Below are positions 26,601-40,700 of a stretch of DNA of 64,000 bases, piece after piece. Source of the stretch: Tomocerus qinae (taxonomy: Eukaryota > Arthropoda > Collembola > Entomobryomorpha > Tomoceridae); assembly GCA_020055645.1 (NCBI GenBank), contig CM034548.1, positions 42,834,296 to 42,898,295 on the forward strand, given 5' to 3'. Made by a program: the position numbers and the translations under genes. Position 1 is the first letter of the stretch; each line of letters starts with the position of its first letter. The notes below the pieces were generated by a model. The model was given only the letters and a program-made list of their open reading frames with translations. It was not told the origin of the DNA and did no database searches.

Positions 26601-29600
26601 ACTTTACAATATTACAATGCTTGGGGTGCAGATACAAAAGATGGGATGATGTGATTACGTGATGTGAGTGGATACTCATAATAAACATGTAATACAATTA
26701 TATTAATGTCGTATAAATCTATACGTAGTAAATTGCCCATAATGCTAGGTATAAATGTACTGCGTATAATGTAAATGCTAGTTATGCCTTCCTTGTACAG
26801 CTATAGGAAAACGCAAAGATGCTACTAATGATACATACATGTTTAAATTGCATGTAAATCCTAGTTGCTTTAAAAAACCATAAAAATTACAATTTTGCAA
26901 ATAATTACAAAACAAATACTAAGTAGCTATGATTTAGATTGAATACTGTGATGATAGCATTACAATGAATGAAGTTTATGAAGGTGTACCTAATATGCAT
27001 GGGCAGTTTAGGAGGAAAGCTTCATGAAAACTTATTTCAACGCAGTGCAATGTGCAATAGCATTTAGTGATGTAGTAAATGGCTGTGGAGGAGAGAACAA
27101 AGGATTTTGAACGTCGAGAAACTAGGAATTTTAGTGGCGTAATTAATGATCGTCCCTTACATTGCTCTTTCTAATGCACTATTATGTTTATTTCTGCTTG
27201 ATAGTAACAATGTGAATGAATGGCTTAAATAAAACCACTAAAACAGATAAGACAAATGTTTAACAAAAGTAAAGTGTAGTTTTATTTGTAAGTTACACTA
27301 GAGGATAAAGTTAATCTTCATTGCAAAAGATGATGATAACACTGTGTAGCATATTTAGTGTATTCTAGCTGGGTTAGGATTTGGCATAGTGGCCTACCTG
27401 TTACTTCACCTTAACCCCGTATCAATGTCTTAATCCAAATACTAATAAACTTAACGCTATAAATAACATTTTTACACAATTCATGAGAATTTTTCTGAAG
27501 GTTTAACTCTCGTTTCTTCATGTTTCATTCATTGATGCAGTCACAATGCCCAGTGTGACTTTAAGGTGTGAGCAATACTCAAACCCCAACTATTTCTATC
27601 TCTGACAATGTAATCGAATTTTCATGTGACTCATACACTGTAGGGGTTAACTATTCGGCTCCCTCGCCAACATTTATTTTATTTACAAGCAGAGCAATTG
27701 ACCCACTTGCCCGGGCAAATTTATAAAGAGGTCCTTTGTGTTACAACACTCCATTCTCAGAAATGGTATTTGAGTCAAAACCACATAATATTTCCCGACA
27801 ATTTTCAGAATAAATAACTACACTGTTACTACGTGGTAGATCGCTGATTTAAATTGACTCCATTAACATTATGGAGTTCCTGTTCACCTTAGCAATAAAT
27901 TATACTCATAAAATCCAATCTACGTAGTTATAAGCAGTACCGTATTGGAGGAAGTGTAAATGCAATTATAGATTTGCAAAATGTAAACCAATATTACATC
28001 GCTGTATGTTGAGTATATTAGTTTTAAATGTGTAGTAGCTACAAGCTACATGTTGTAATAATTTTACAATACTTTTACGTATACTGTATACTCTAAAGGC
28101 AGTAACGAAAACCAAACTCAATTTCTCTCTACCTGCATTATAGCGTGTATATGCATGTAAATGATCTCCATTGATTAGACGCTGGCTAATGCCTTTGATG
28201 TGAACCGAAAAGAATAATTGCCGCTCCCAGTCTAACGCTGTCATTCTAAATATCGGCGAGTTGTCGTTATCTTTTACACCAAACGTTTCCTGGTGTCTGT
28301 GGTATAAAATGAATTTTTAGAAGTCGTGAATAAAAGTGGGTGAAATGACGTAAAAGTCACATCTAATCAATCATGACGAATAACTGCTATGATTTGTTTT
28401 TCTGGCCAATGCATATCGAACAATGCAGTATTTATCACAGACACAACAAATAAGGTATAATCTCCTAAACTTTATGCAAATATTATACATAGATAACACT
28501 GTTGCTGATTGCAGTTACATTTTGTTTGTAAAGGATGACAATATAAGACATGCTGTTACAAAGTATCACATTTTTGGTATTAGTGATGATCGTAGACAGG
28601 GCTTATTTTAATGAGTCATAAAAAGTTATAGCTAAAATTAAAAACTTTGCCACTATTTGTGTTTCCTCAAGTACGTCAGTACTATTTTCTGCTGGGCCAA
28701 AAGAAATATTCAAAAAACTGTGTAATAGGGCACCACATCAAAAGCATTGGTTAGGACGCTAATTACAGTCTGTAGTTTACAGATTATAAAGCTCGACTGA
28801 CTGACTAGGCATTTACTAACCCATAGATTAGCTGAGTTTGATGAATCACCCGTAAAATTGAGGTCGCATTGGTAAGTAGATATTCCAACTAAAAGTATCC
28901 TAGTGAAAAACCAGGTTATTTTCAGTTTTTAAAGCATAGAGAGTAAATAATACTACTAAAAAAAGTACCATCAGTGTTATGCCTCAATAATCATATTCAA
29001 ACTTTGATTTTATGCAAATAGCAGAACTAAAGATAGGTAAATAAATTTCCCATTGGTTGGGTCAGGTATACAATATTTCTAACCTTACTTTACAACATTA
29101 AATGTTTTGCCATTATTACATTTTTATCTAAATTTTCAATTAAATTTTCTTTACTAAAAATACCCCAATCTTTTTTAAAAAACGTGTGAATATCGACTGA
29201 ATATTCCTAAAATTTTATTAGCTTCATAACTTTTCTATCTATACTATGGGCACATTATTTTCACACCATCGACCAGAATAATCTAGATTTTTGACCCAGT
29301 TGCATTATGGTATCTGTAGTCGTAATTTACTAAAGTAAATGGCACCTACCTATCTTTAAATATATCACCGTTGCTACATGGCTCTAAGTGTGTGCTCTTA
29401 TGAAATAAATGTAAAGTAGGTATTCAAACACATTGCGACTCGCAATCTATAGGTGCTCAAGTGTCCTATAGATTTAATCTCATTTGCAAAAAATCTTTAA
29501 TACCAAGTGAACTAAATCTACACCCTTTTATATTACTCGAAATTTTTCTTTGCGTAATGTGCCATTGAATGTCACAAATTCACATCAAGATTGCGTAGAA

Positions 29601-32600
29601 CTTGGGAAATTTCTTTCTCACGACTCTTACAAAAATAGAACTGTATTATTATCCTTGTAATTATTTTCAATGGCAAATGGCATAACAAAAGATTCAAAAT
29701 TGGAAACCATTTAATGAGTAAATACCAGAATTTCGGCGATAGTGGTTTGTTCTCCTGGAAATAATCCATCAGCACGAGTTGTTTGTTCAACAGTTCATAA
29801 ATTGTTTATATTTCAATAAAATATCGCAAGGAAAGATCTCTGTTGCAAGACAAAAGTTGAATAATACGTTAATAAATATTTATGTGTATCATATGGATGT
29901 TTTAGGTAGAGAGTGTGTAAAAGTTTTGATGCTAGGAGACTATCAAATGAAAATAGAATTGAATAGAATTGATGTATACACATGTAAATATACATAATAT
30001 TTAAATTATGGGTCTATCACTTTTCAATCAATGCATCAATATTTATTTATGCATTATGCTCCGCTACTTTGCCATTTGGAGTGGATATATTCCTTTGTCT
30101 GACTTAATGATAAGATCTTGAGAGAAAGGATGATTTGTTGGTCTCTTATTGTTTACGAATGTGAATCCATTGTGAATTACGTTCGAATATTATTGATGAC
30201 GAGTTGAGATGACTTTTACAATTATACTAGACTGGCTGATTAAAGGTAACAATCACCTCGAAATCGTTCATTTGTTTCATGCTGTATGGAAAATGGTTAA
30301 TAGGGGAAATTACAAGGATGAGTGCGCTTGATTTGATTCATTGCTATTCTAAGTATTTGTTCCTTTCTATCTCATGTAATGTTGCTCTACAGAACTGACA
30401 TAAAGATCTGTGCAGATAGAACGTTTGCACTTTCGTACCTTTCTAGTACCTAGACCCATTTATATAGACTAACTGATGAGTGCTGTAATGTGCTGAGGAC
30501 TGACAATGCAAAATCCCATAGTCATTGATCATGTACTCATATTAGCTTTTCGTCTCGATTTCAATTAGTAACTCGATACTAATGATATATGATTGGAAAC
30601 TCTATTTGTGGGCTGACTTGTTGTGTTTCAAATTCGTGTTACTTGTGGATGGTTGATGATAGCTCATTGCTTGGTTGATGGGGCACTGCTCAACTCATTT
30701 GTTTGTCTAAGAGACTTAATAGGATTTTGTATTATAATGTATGCAGCGGATGGAGTGCATTAATTTTCAGTATTATGTAGTAGTAGTGCATACGACGTGG
30801 GTTGATCCCGGTCGAGGATTACATATTATGAAGAGTCGTGCTCGGGAATTCCTATGCCAGACACAACTCCTAATGGCCATATATTGGTTCACTTGATACG
30901 TTCCTTGTTGCTCTCTCTCTCTCTCGTCTCATCTCTCTGCAGTGACACACAATCTTTCAAACAAATCAGTTTACTGGCTCAGCATATCCAATTCCCTCAA
31001 TATCCTTTCCCCTATCATCTTTACTTTTATCCATGTACATCCGATTAAGCCTTTGTTGGTTTTACGGCTTCCAATTTTTGCATACAAACTCCATCCTGTC
31101 ATGTCATGACTACGTGGAGCTACTTTATATGTCTCATCATTTACAATCTCATCACGCACACAAGTCTATTTATTATTGCAAACGTTTTGTTCTACCCTTC
31201 CATTGTGAAGACCTACATATCTGTATCAACGGAACGAAAATCCCAAAATGAAATGCATTTTTAGGGTTAACTACCAACATTTTTTGATATGTTGAGCAGA
31301 TTGAATTACATTTTAAAATTTCACGGTGATTGAGAAGCACTATAAATTTCAGAATGATTGGTCTTGCAATTTTAGTAATTGAATTAATTTTATGGAGGTA
31401 TCTCATGATTAAATCCTCTTTTGTTATTAACAAAACAAATGTTGCAAAACAAATTTGTGTCATTTCCGGCCTATGTCAATAAATTATGCTGATCTTAGGT
31501 TTAAAAACAATTAAAATGCATAGCTTATATCCGTTTGTAGCCGAAAAAGAATTACGCTTTCATTAGCATCAAATAATACTTTCTCAACTGCTCATTTGTG
31601 TCTTGGACTATTATTACGTTATTATTCTCACACTTTAGACACAACGCCACGTCAAAGTAGGAATTAGGTAGCTCATTTATATTTATTTATAAAATTTAGC
31701 ATAATTTAACAGAGGCGATAGACAGATAATGTTGATTGAGTACGTCGCTTAATGATAATGAATAGCTACAATTGTGAAGTACAAGTGCTGTACATATAAT
31801 ATTATCTATAAAGCGGAACTGGAATGATTGCCCATTGTACTACGACATACTGTAGTAGAAGTTTGTTTATAGCTGCAGAGAATTATTATGGGAAAGTTTA
31901 GCAATAAGAAAATGAGCAGGTGTGTGTTTCATCTTGCAATTGTGTGCTCTAATTTTAAGAGGTTTCTCGTAAAATGTTTCCATTGACTAGTTCAGTTAGT
32001 ACAGTTTCGCTGACGGGACTATCGCATAACACGTCGCAATGCTCGACTTCTGAGGACAAATGACTTGCCACTTGCTGAATATGGAGGTAAAAGAAAGTTG
32101 TTGTTGCCGAAATGTAGGCAATATTATTAGTACAAAAATGTGGGACTGTTTGCCTCTTTGGGCTAATAAACAATAATGTGTCGATTGTAATTTGTTTGTC
32201 TTTCGTGTCAATCTCCCTTAAATCTCGTCTACTCAGGATATTAAGCAACATAAATAGACACTTGAGATTTGCAGTCAAAATCACTACTCGTGTGTTTACC
32301 GTCCTCAACAAGCCCCATTTCATTACTATTTTAAGCCTCACAGATTATATTATCATGAGCATATGTAAGTACATGGCATATATATTTACACATAAGACAT
32401 TGTGATTGTTAGGAAGGATGGCTTACTTTTGTAGGAATAAGTGAAATGAAGTCTTCAGACTTGAGAGAACATTGACCATGCTTGCTACTGCCATGTCATG
32501 TCACAATAAACACCAGATGTTGCCTTTGCAGACTTTTTTATGTTATAAAATATCTTATTCATCTCACATTGACACTAAATATGTACAAATACTTTTTATT

Positions 32601-34758
32601 CTTTTCCCACATTCACGCAGGTTGTCTTTGTTTACAGATGCAATTTGCAATGAGTGTTCATCCAAAATTCATGACTCATTAGTCTGTTCCTATTTCTTGG
32701 CCTAGTGCCTGTAGTTATAAACATGTTTACAAGTTTTGTAAGTTCGTTGCAACTCTTTAGGAAAAATTATCTTTTCTTTCCTGCATAATTAGTAAAGTTT
32801 TTACGTCACATGTGTCATTACATCCTAGGCACAATTATTACTCACAATAATAAATACGAATGCACAGACGACAATCGCTGGGAATATACGTATATATCAA
32901 AGGCAGATAGTAGTAGTTATATCTGTTATAATTGGGTTACTTAGTATGGAGAAGTGGTACATTGATAGCTATATGCCTTTCAACGAAATCTGCCGTTAAG
33001 ACTGTTATGACAGGATCATTATTATGATTTTGACTGAGTTATTCAGTTCGAGTATTTATGCTTAACAGCAAATGCTTTTATCATCATTGACTTCACAAAA
33101 GCGAAAAGCTAATGATAATCACCGTAAGCATTTATTCTTTACATTAATGATAGTAGAGTGAAGGGATTGCGAAAAGGAAAACAAAATGCGAAGCTTAATA
33201 CAGGTAAAATAGAACTGATTATTTACAGACACATACTTGTACTTTCCTTGAGCATTTAAGTCCCTTCGCTCATTTTTTTCCTTGATTTGCCTTATTTGAG
33301 TCTCGATCTCTGTCTACCTTTATTGAATTTCCTTCCTGTTCCTCCTTATTCAATACTTAATTAGTTACGATGGCTGTGAAAAAGAAATGGTCTTGCTAAT
33401 TATATCATTCTTGCAACGTATTATGTACAAAATAAAGGCTGGGAATTATGTCCGTGGACTTGAAACAAGTACACTTGTGTACACAGATTGCCTCACCACT
33501 TGCTATACTAATAGTTCACATTATTAAAAACAAGTAAAATAAAACTCGACCTCAAAAACAATGATAGTAAACTCTCATGCTGATTAGACAAGAATGGATA
33601 AGGTGTGCTCGAAATAGAATATCAATTCAATATAGCGGAAAGTAGGAAAAATGAAAATTCTTACAGAATTTAATATCAAGTACCTGCTCATGTTCACTTA
33701 GTTGTTTCATAGTTTGGTGTCTACTAAAATGATTGTAGCTTAATTCATTATTGCTGTAAGTAACTGATGGCCAAATGCCAAATATACTATCACAAATTTA
33801 GTGACATTACGACATTATTGTGCCGTAGTATGAGCAACAAAGGTATTCTAATAAATGGAAATGTGCAGACTTGCAAAAATGTTAGTTTTATGGCTTTTAT
33901 TTTTTAGATAAGGATCTAGTTAATACTATAAACTATAGTATGCATATCTAAAAATTCGTTATTATTGTGTCTCGTCTTTTTCATTTCCCTGTTTCGTGTT
34001 AGCAAAAAAATTCGCAATGCGCACACACAAATCATTTTAGGGTACATCTTCATAAAACAAACACATTAATGTACTCGTTTGTATGTCTCAGATAGTGGAT
34101 AGGCGTTTGAATAATTTATTATTTATTTCATGGTATGTTGATGGCAAGTAGCAAGGGAATAGTAATTGATGCCATTGCATTATTATTGTGTTAATAAAAC
34201 ACCCAGCAAGTTCAATTTACTTTTATTGATTGTTTAAGACGCCAATTTTTTTGGGTCGAGGGAAAACGGAGAAATATGATGAAATTCTTAAAGCTCCTGG
34301 CAGAAAGACTTGTGCAAATATTCGATTTTAAGAATTCCTATAATCCTCGAGTTTTCGGGTAATGTTTGTAGAACAGAAGACATTGTTATTATGCTGATGC
34401 AGTGGGTAGGTTAGTTGGTTTCTCAATTCCCAGCGTTTTGAGCACTATCTGCATGTATCCATGAAACAGAACTCGTTATCTTAAAAAACTTAAAATATCC
34501 GGGTAGTATGCATGGCAGAGTTTTGAGCGTGGGCGTTTGGGGTATTTTGTATGCATAGAAACAATAGCAACAAAAAGACGGTGAACATATTCAAAGTTTT
34601 CATTTTTATTTGTATTTTTCTATAATGTATTTTAAGGCTTGTTGACTTGACGTAAGCAATTTCTTTGTTGAGCAAAAAATATTATACATTTCACTTGAAG
34701 ACAGTTTTATTCATTCCAAATGAATATCATCAACTGATGTCATTTTTTTGTTTTCTAG
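20629..34758. other. Long stretch without a supported gene
   Basis: AT-rich DNA between the DIRS element and the first recognised exon of the leishmanolysin-like gene. Part of it may be that gene's first intron, since an upstream signal-peptide exon must exist. A locally CpG-richer patch lies at 22500-22650, containing a short frame MSSLMALGTLLLCYLH with no usable donor in the required phase. CT repeats lie near 30911-30925. No RNA gene or complete protein gene was recognised. Confidence 0.4.
34490..34603 (-). CDS. Signal-peptide-like small ORF (unconfirmed)
   Basis: A 37-codon frame on the minus strand, starting at the internal Met at 34603, reads MKTLNMFTVFLLLLFLCIQ and then NTPNAHAQNS before a stop at 34490. 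It has the form of a secretory signal: a Lys near the start, a hydrophobic core of about 12 residues, and an AHA-Q cleavage-like site. There is no obvious donor to continue it, and the mature part would be only about 12 residues. It lies just upstream of, and antisense to, the first exon of the protease gene. It may well be chance in T-rich DNA. Confidence 0.15.
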   Translation of the reverse strand: MKTLNMFTVFLLLLFLCIQNTPNAHAQNSAMHTTRIF

Positions 34759-37700
34759 ATAATCCACGGAGCTTTCATAGAGCCACACCATGTGATGAGA
34801 AAACGAAGTATAACTGAACCGTTGCGAATAGTTTTGCATTATGACGAGAGTATTCACAAGTAAGTCTAACTTTTCTCCATTAAAGAGGATATATCTTTTA
34901 AAGTATATTGCTATATGCAGATAGTGAGTTACTATTTATTATGCATTGTTCCAAATGCAATCTTCTCTGAATGATAACTGGAACTGTATCATCCTTTTGA
35001 ATGCCTATAGTAGATCCTTAGAAATTTCCTTTTATTTATTTCCTATTTACTTCTGGATCCTCAAAAATTCTATCACATAATCCAGAGCACTCTTTTCATT
35101 CATTTTTTCGCCACTGACTCAGAAAGTTCGGATTCATTTACAAATAATTATGCAAATGTATTATTAAAGGATCCTAATATTATTACCAGTAGACGCTATA
35201 TTTAGCAATTTTTATGGTTTTGCAAAATTTTTCCTATTATTGAACGTTATACTAAGCTATATTTTTATTACCTTCATATTTATAAAAAGAAGATGATATT
35301 TAATGTATTGATTTTTATTGATTTCTAGGTTGGACGATGAAAAAAAGAAACTAATAAACGTAAGTGAAAATATTTTTATTTTATATAAGCTGGCGCATAA
35401 GAACTAAATAAACATTTACCTACGTATCAAGTATAGTTTTATTGTAGCCATAATTCTGATTAACTCTTATCACTGTTTATTCAAACCAAGATTCTTTATT
35501 CTTAGCTAACCTAAACCTAAAAGGATTGTGCATGTTCATTTTAGTTCAAATACTCGACTGCCAACGTTTTGTTAAATTGTGTTGCGACTTGCGATTACGT
35601 CAAGTAGGCCCCCAAGCCAGATTTAATCAACTGTACGATGTGGTTAAGTAGTAACCTGTCTAGAATTGGTTGCTATATGCATCAACACCAACATATAAAT
35701 ACATATAATCATAACCATTTATGCAAATTGTAACTAATTTTCTGCGTTTTGAAAGACTTTATCTGCAATATTATTCTTCGAGAGTAAAAATGTTGCGTTT
35801 ACTTCACTTGGATAAGTAAAGTTTTTAAATATCAATCAAGGAAGGAAGGACCTATCTTCAGAAACACAGTATCTAACATGAATGTATATTCAATTTATTG
35901 TATTTACTACATACTTTATAAACAAGGTTCATTTCAATGAAAAAGATGAATAATTGTAAATTGTTTGGAATGCAATTTGCTTCACTTCTTGCTCGTAAAT
36001 AATGAAATCAAATAAGCGAGTATTAACATACAATTTATTTACTATAGCATGTGGACGAAAATGTAGTCTCATCTCCAAGTTAGTAGAGGTACGTTTACTT
36101 TGCCAAAGGTACAAATGATGACTAATTGCATAATGCATGGGAATTATATTCAAATGTTTATCATTGCCATTGTATGTCACTTCTTAGTACTCTGCAGGTA
36201 TATTTATGTATTCATTTATGAAAATATTTGTTTAGTATAATTATTTCGACTAATTCTCTGTGCCTTTTATGAATGTGTAGGAGTGAGAATGTTTTCGTCG
36301 TATCCTTCATTATAATTAATTGATGAAAAGGCACTTTCACTATTATTTTGGAGCATTCTAACTTTACAATAGTTATACTTAGTATTTGCTAATTACGGAA
36401 GACTTCAATTCAAATTCATGATTCTTATGACATGACATCACCATTGTCAGAGTATTCATGCGGTGCATGCACTAAAATTACGGAATGAATGCTTGATCAG
36501 CATGTTAAAATGAAATTTCCATTTCAGCAGGCTAAACTCCTGGCAATCTCTTATTTTTTTATTTTGGCCACTGGCAAATATGTTTAACCAGTCACTCAGC
36601 CACTTGCTGGCTAGTTGAGTACCGTACACGTTCTTACTATATCTTTTTGCAGATTGCGAATATTTACGATATAATATCCAAAGGACGACATGGGTTATAT
36701 TTTTACTAGGCTTTTTGCAAAAATTGCCTTCTGTGAATATATTTTTGTTTTTGGATACTGCACAATGATTTTGTATTTATTCTTTTGTGAGTAGTTTGTG
36801 TTTGCTCAACCATGTCGTATATTTGTTCAACACGCCGTTGTTCTTGAGTAATCCATTACACCTTGTTTTTCAATGTCATTAATTAAAAGCTTGCATGTGC
36901 GATATCTCCAGAAAAAGCAAAATAGTTTCTATATTACAAAAATTAAGTCATCAACCAATTCTCAAGTTTCAGTGACCTTTACTGAAGCTTATTTTCTCAG
37001 CGAGACAAAATTCAGCACTTTAAGGAATACATCTGTTTCGCAAGTTACTTTTAGTTTTGGGTATTTAAGTAAAGTATTGTAGAATATTCTTGATTTCTGT
37101 AGTAACACTATTTATTCGTATTTTCTTTAGGTAGCTATACTTTGTATGAATTGAATAGTTGGCTATCTTTCGTAAGTATTTAAGTTAAGTAGACTGATTG
37201 GTAGCAGCCGGAACACATTTGCAGCACAGTTGAATCACAATTGAATCACGCAAGTTCAGAATTGAATTCACTCTCATGTAAGGGTACCTACTTAAATTAA
37301 TTACCAAATCAGTATGGTGATAAGCTGTTATATGTTGTCCTTGTTTTAACTTATTTGCTAAGAGTCAACAAATGGTAATTACAGTTCCCGACGCGAGGTC
37401 ATTTTAGAAGCGTGTCAAAAAGTCAATTTGTTTCTATTGTTCGGCTTTTCATAAATAAATAATGTTTTCTTCAAATCTAAAATTCATTATTTAGCATCGC
37501 AGATGCAAATTTGCATTGCACAAATAAATCTTCTAATACCAAATAGTGAATATGTCTGCAGTAATTGCGGGGCATTGCGACTTGCATAACATGTGTTTGG
37601 TTTCTGGAAAATAATTAAGCATTTATTAGTGGAAGACATATGCTCAAGCAGTATGACGCTATGCTATGAACGAAGGCAATTAATTATTATTTGTCTAAAG

Positions 37701-40700
37701 GGATGTAAGAACAACAGTGTTTAATAATTGCAGAAAAGACTTACAAATAATATAAATTGGTTTAGTTTTTCAAAAAAATAAGTGAATACGTTTAGTAGAT
37801 AGATTAATAAGTCGGAATAAAAACTTCTACTCTTACTTACTATGTGGAGTCTTTAAATAAGGTTGTGATAAGTTGGAGGCTAATACATTGAAATGTCTGT
37901 ACAAAATTCTCGAGTAGTACAGCTGGATGGAAATGAAAAGCTTTGATGGATATTTAAAGTACTGATCTAAACCTCGGACCAATGGCTCTTAGATTTTTAA
38001 AATGTGGCTTGGTGACCGAGAAATTGGCACCGACATTTCAATGTAAAAGATTACAACTTATGCCAACCTTATAATTTGTATTTTGTATTTCGCAGAAAAC
38101 GGTGCTACCTCAAGCTGTCGAATACTGGCAAAAAGCTCTAATGGTACGAAGGACTGAGAAGGCCATTTTACTTAATCGGTGAGCATAAATTATTGATATT
38201 ACAGCTTCAATCATTCAAAACTCGTCTTTTTCTATTAATTTTGTAGTTTTTAACAATGAGGCTATTCCTCACGGAAGTAGCTAACATTACATAAAAATAA
38301 CATAAGTATAAAAAACAGCTACATGAATGCGTGTAAATGTAATACATAGAATATAACCTTACTTAGAGTTGTTGCCATTTCATAATTTTTTAGCTTAATA
38401 ATTGCTTGCATACAAGTTACCTACATTCTTATTACGTGGATATGTAATTAACTTTTATAAGAATGAAGTTTTTTGGGATTTTGGGATGGGTTATTTGTTC
38501 AGATTGTTAAAATCCTGAGCTATAATATCCGTAGTCCTTGCTATTTTGTTTTTTCGTATGGATTTCCTGGAATATATACATTTTCACCAAGGCAGTTTTG
38601 TGATCTAAAAGTTTTTCATGGGCTTCTTGTTGTTCTGTAATTTGCAGAGTGGGGATATTTACTTGAACTGTCATTTTTATGTTTTCCTTTCATTGTCTCT
38701 TTCTATTAGGGTGCATGCAATCGTAACTAATCGTAATCATAGATAGTTCTCTGTATGCTTAGGTTGTGCTGTAATTAAGCTTATGGGTTGTCAGTGATAC
38801 TTTAATGAATTTATTCCTGCACTCTTTCCATGAACTAGTTACATGGAGTTTTTTAATTAATAATAGAAAGTCATTAATTGAAACATGTTATAAACTAGAC
38901 GGTGTCCCAACCAGCAAGTATTCTATAAGCCAGACGATCCTCATCCGTTCTGCAAGGTGGAATGTGAGCAAAAAACGATGTGTGGTGAAGTTCAAGTTCC
39001 ACAAGAGCATTTAGATGTAAGAATTTTATTAATTCCATATAATGGGATGAATAGGTGGGATGTCTTTGATGTTAACGTTGAAAGAGGATATTAAAAAGTT
39101 GTATTGCTTTATTTTTCAGGCTTGTCGCATATGTGATGATCACGGTCACAACTGCCGAGTGGCAGAAAATACCTCGGCAGGTTCCGGGATTGCTGAAGCG
39201 GATTTTGTCTTTTATGTCTCTGCGTCCCATACTGACCGTTGTAAACACGGATTTACAGTCGCCTATGCTGCCCACTGCCAACAAGAGTCAGCCCTGGACA
39301 GGTATTTCGAAATTGACATTGTAACTTTTTTGCAATTCATTAGAAATGGGGTGTTAGCAGACCGGCGTATCTTGAAGTAGTCAAAATTAAAAAATATTAG
39401 ATTTTCTATTCATATTGGCTCTATGTATTGGCATAAACATTTGCAATTATGTAGTAACTTTTGTTGTGTTAGCGTAGTGTTTGCAAATAATTAAAATACG
39501 CAATCAAAGAAACCATACCAAATACCTGAGCACTCAATATTGCCAAACAGAATTTATGACGAGATTAAAGCAAGCAGGTATCAAAAAGTGTAAGGAAAAC
39601 CTTGCGTCAACAAAGTTTGTAATTGCATAGAAAGTTTATCCGAATGGAAGTGTGAAGGATAAGGAGCAGTGAACTAACGAAGCATATAAATTGTATAAAC
39701 GCATGGTGTGCTTTACTTAATAATATTCTATGAAATTGTCCACAGACCTATCGCAGGCCATGCCAATCTATGTCCAAATTCAATAAGCACAAAACCACAG
39801 GAATTGGATACACTCATCTCCACAGTCAAGCACGAGATCCTTCATGCTTTGGGGTTTTCTGTTTCGTTATACGCTTTTTACCGTGATGACAATGGGCATC
39901 CGTTGACGCCACGAGATAACAAAGGAAAACCACCACTCAATGAAAAGTAAGTCATTTTAATAAATATTACTAAATTTGCACAAACATTTCATTAACTCTT
40001 ACACTCAAACTCTTTGGCAGAAAATGTCGATAAAAACCCAAAAAAAAACTAAAAATCCTCCAAAGCTTTTCAGTTTCAAAAAGCAATTTCTACTCTCCCA
40101 ATTTTAAAGAAATATTCTACGTTGCTTTTTATATTGTTAAGCTTAGTAAGGAAGCAGTTGATATTCATAATGTATCAGTGGAATATTGTTGTTAGAAGCT
40201 TACCTCAAATTCCAATGCAAGTAAACTAACATTTTTAAAAACAAAGTTGGTATCAGGTTGATGTTAAAATGGTAAGTGATGGTTTGTTAGCTGAGCCATT
40301 TACTCTTGCAGAGTTGCATGAGACAATGTCTTGAAGATTTTGTCTGATGCTGCTGAGTGTCGTAGAGTTTCGGTTATGCGGCTCTTGCACTTTGTTTATT
40401 TAAAGTAATGAAGTTTGTCGTCGTTTTTTAGGTTAGTTAGGCGGGTATTAGTTTTTCTGCCATCACATTTTAAGTATTCTTAATGATAATGCTTGAGACA
40501 AGTAAAGTTTCACGAAAACCGAATTAAACTAGTAGCTCTATGTCATGTCTTCCTGACATTTATATTGATTTTCTCTTATTAGTCTCCAGAGAAGGCTTTT
40601 GGCTATACCACTCCCTCCACCTAAACTTTTCCCTTTATTAGATCCTTGCAAATGAAAAAGTTTACTTACATTACATAGTGGTTTTCTTAGCGGTACTAAA

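Noticed and set aside
31955-32341. 128-codon minus-strand ORF
   Set aside because: Longest unexplained ORF before the protease, but it has no domain, no signal and no paired splice sites, and a second frame is also open beneath it. Expected by chance in 64 kb of AT-rich DNA.
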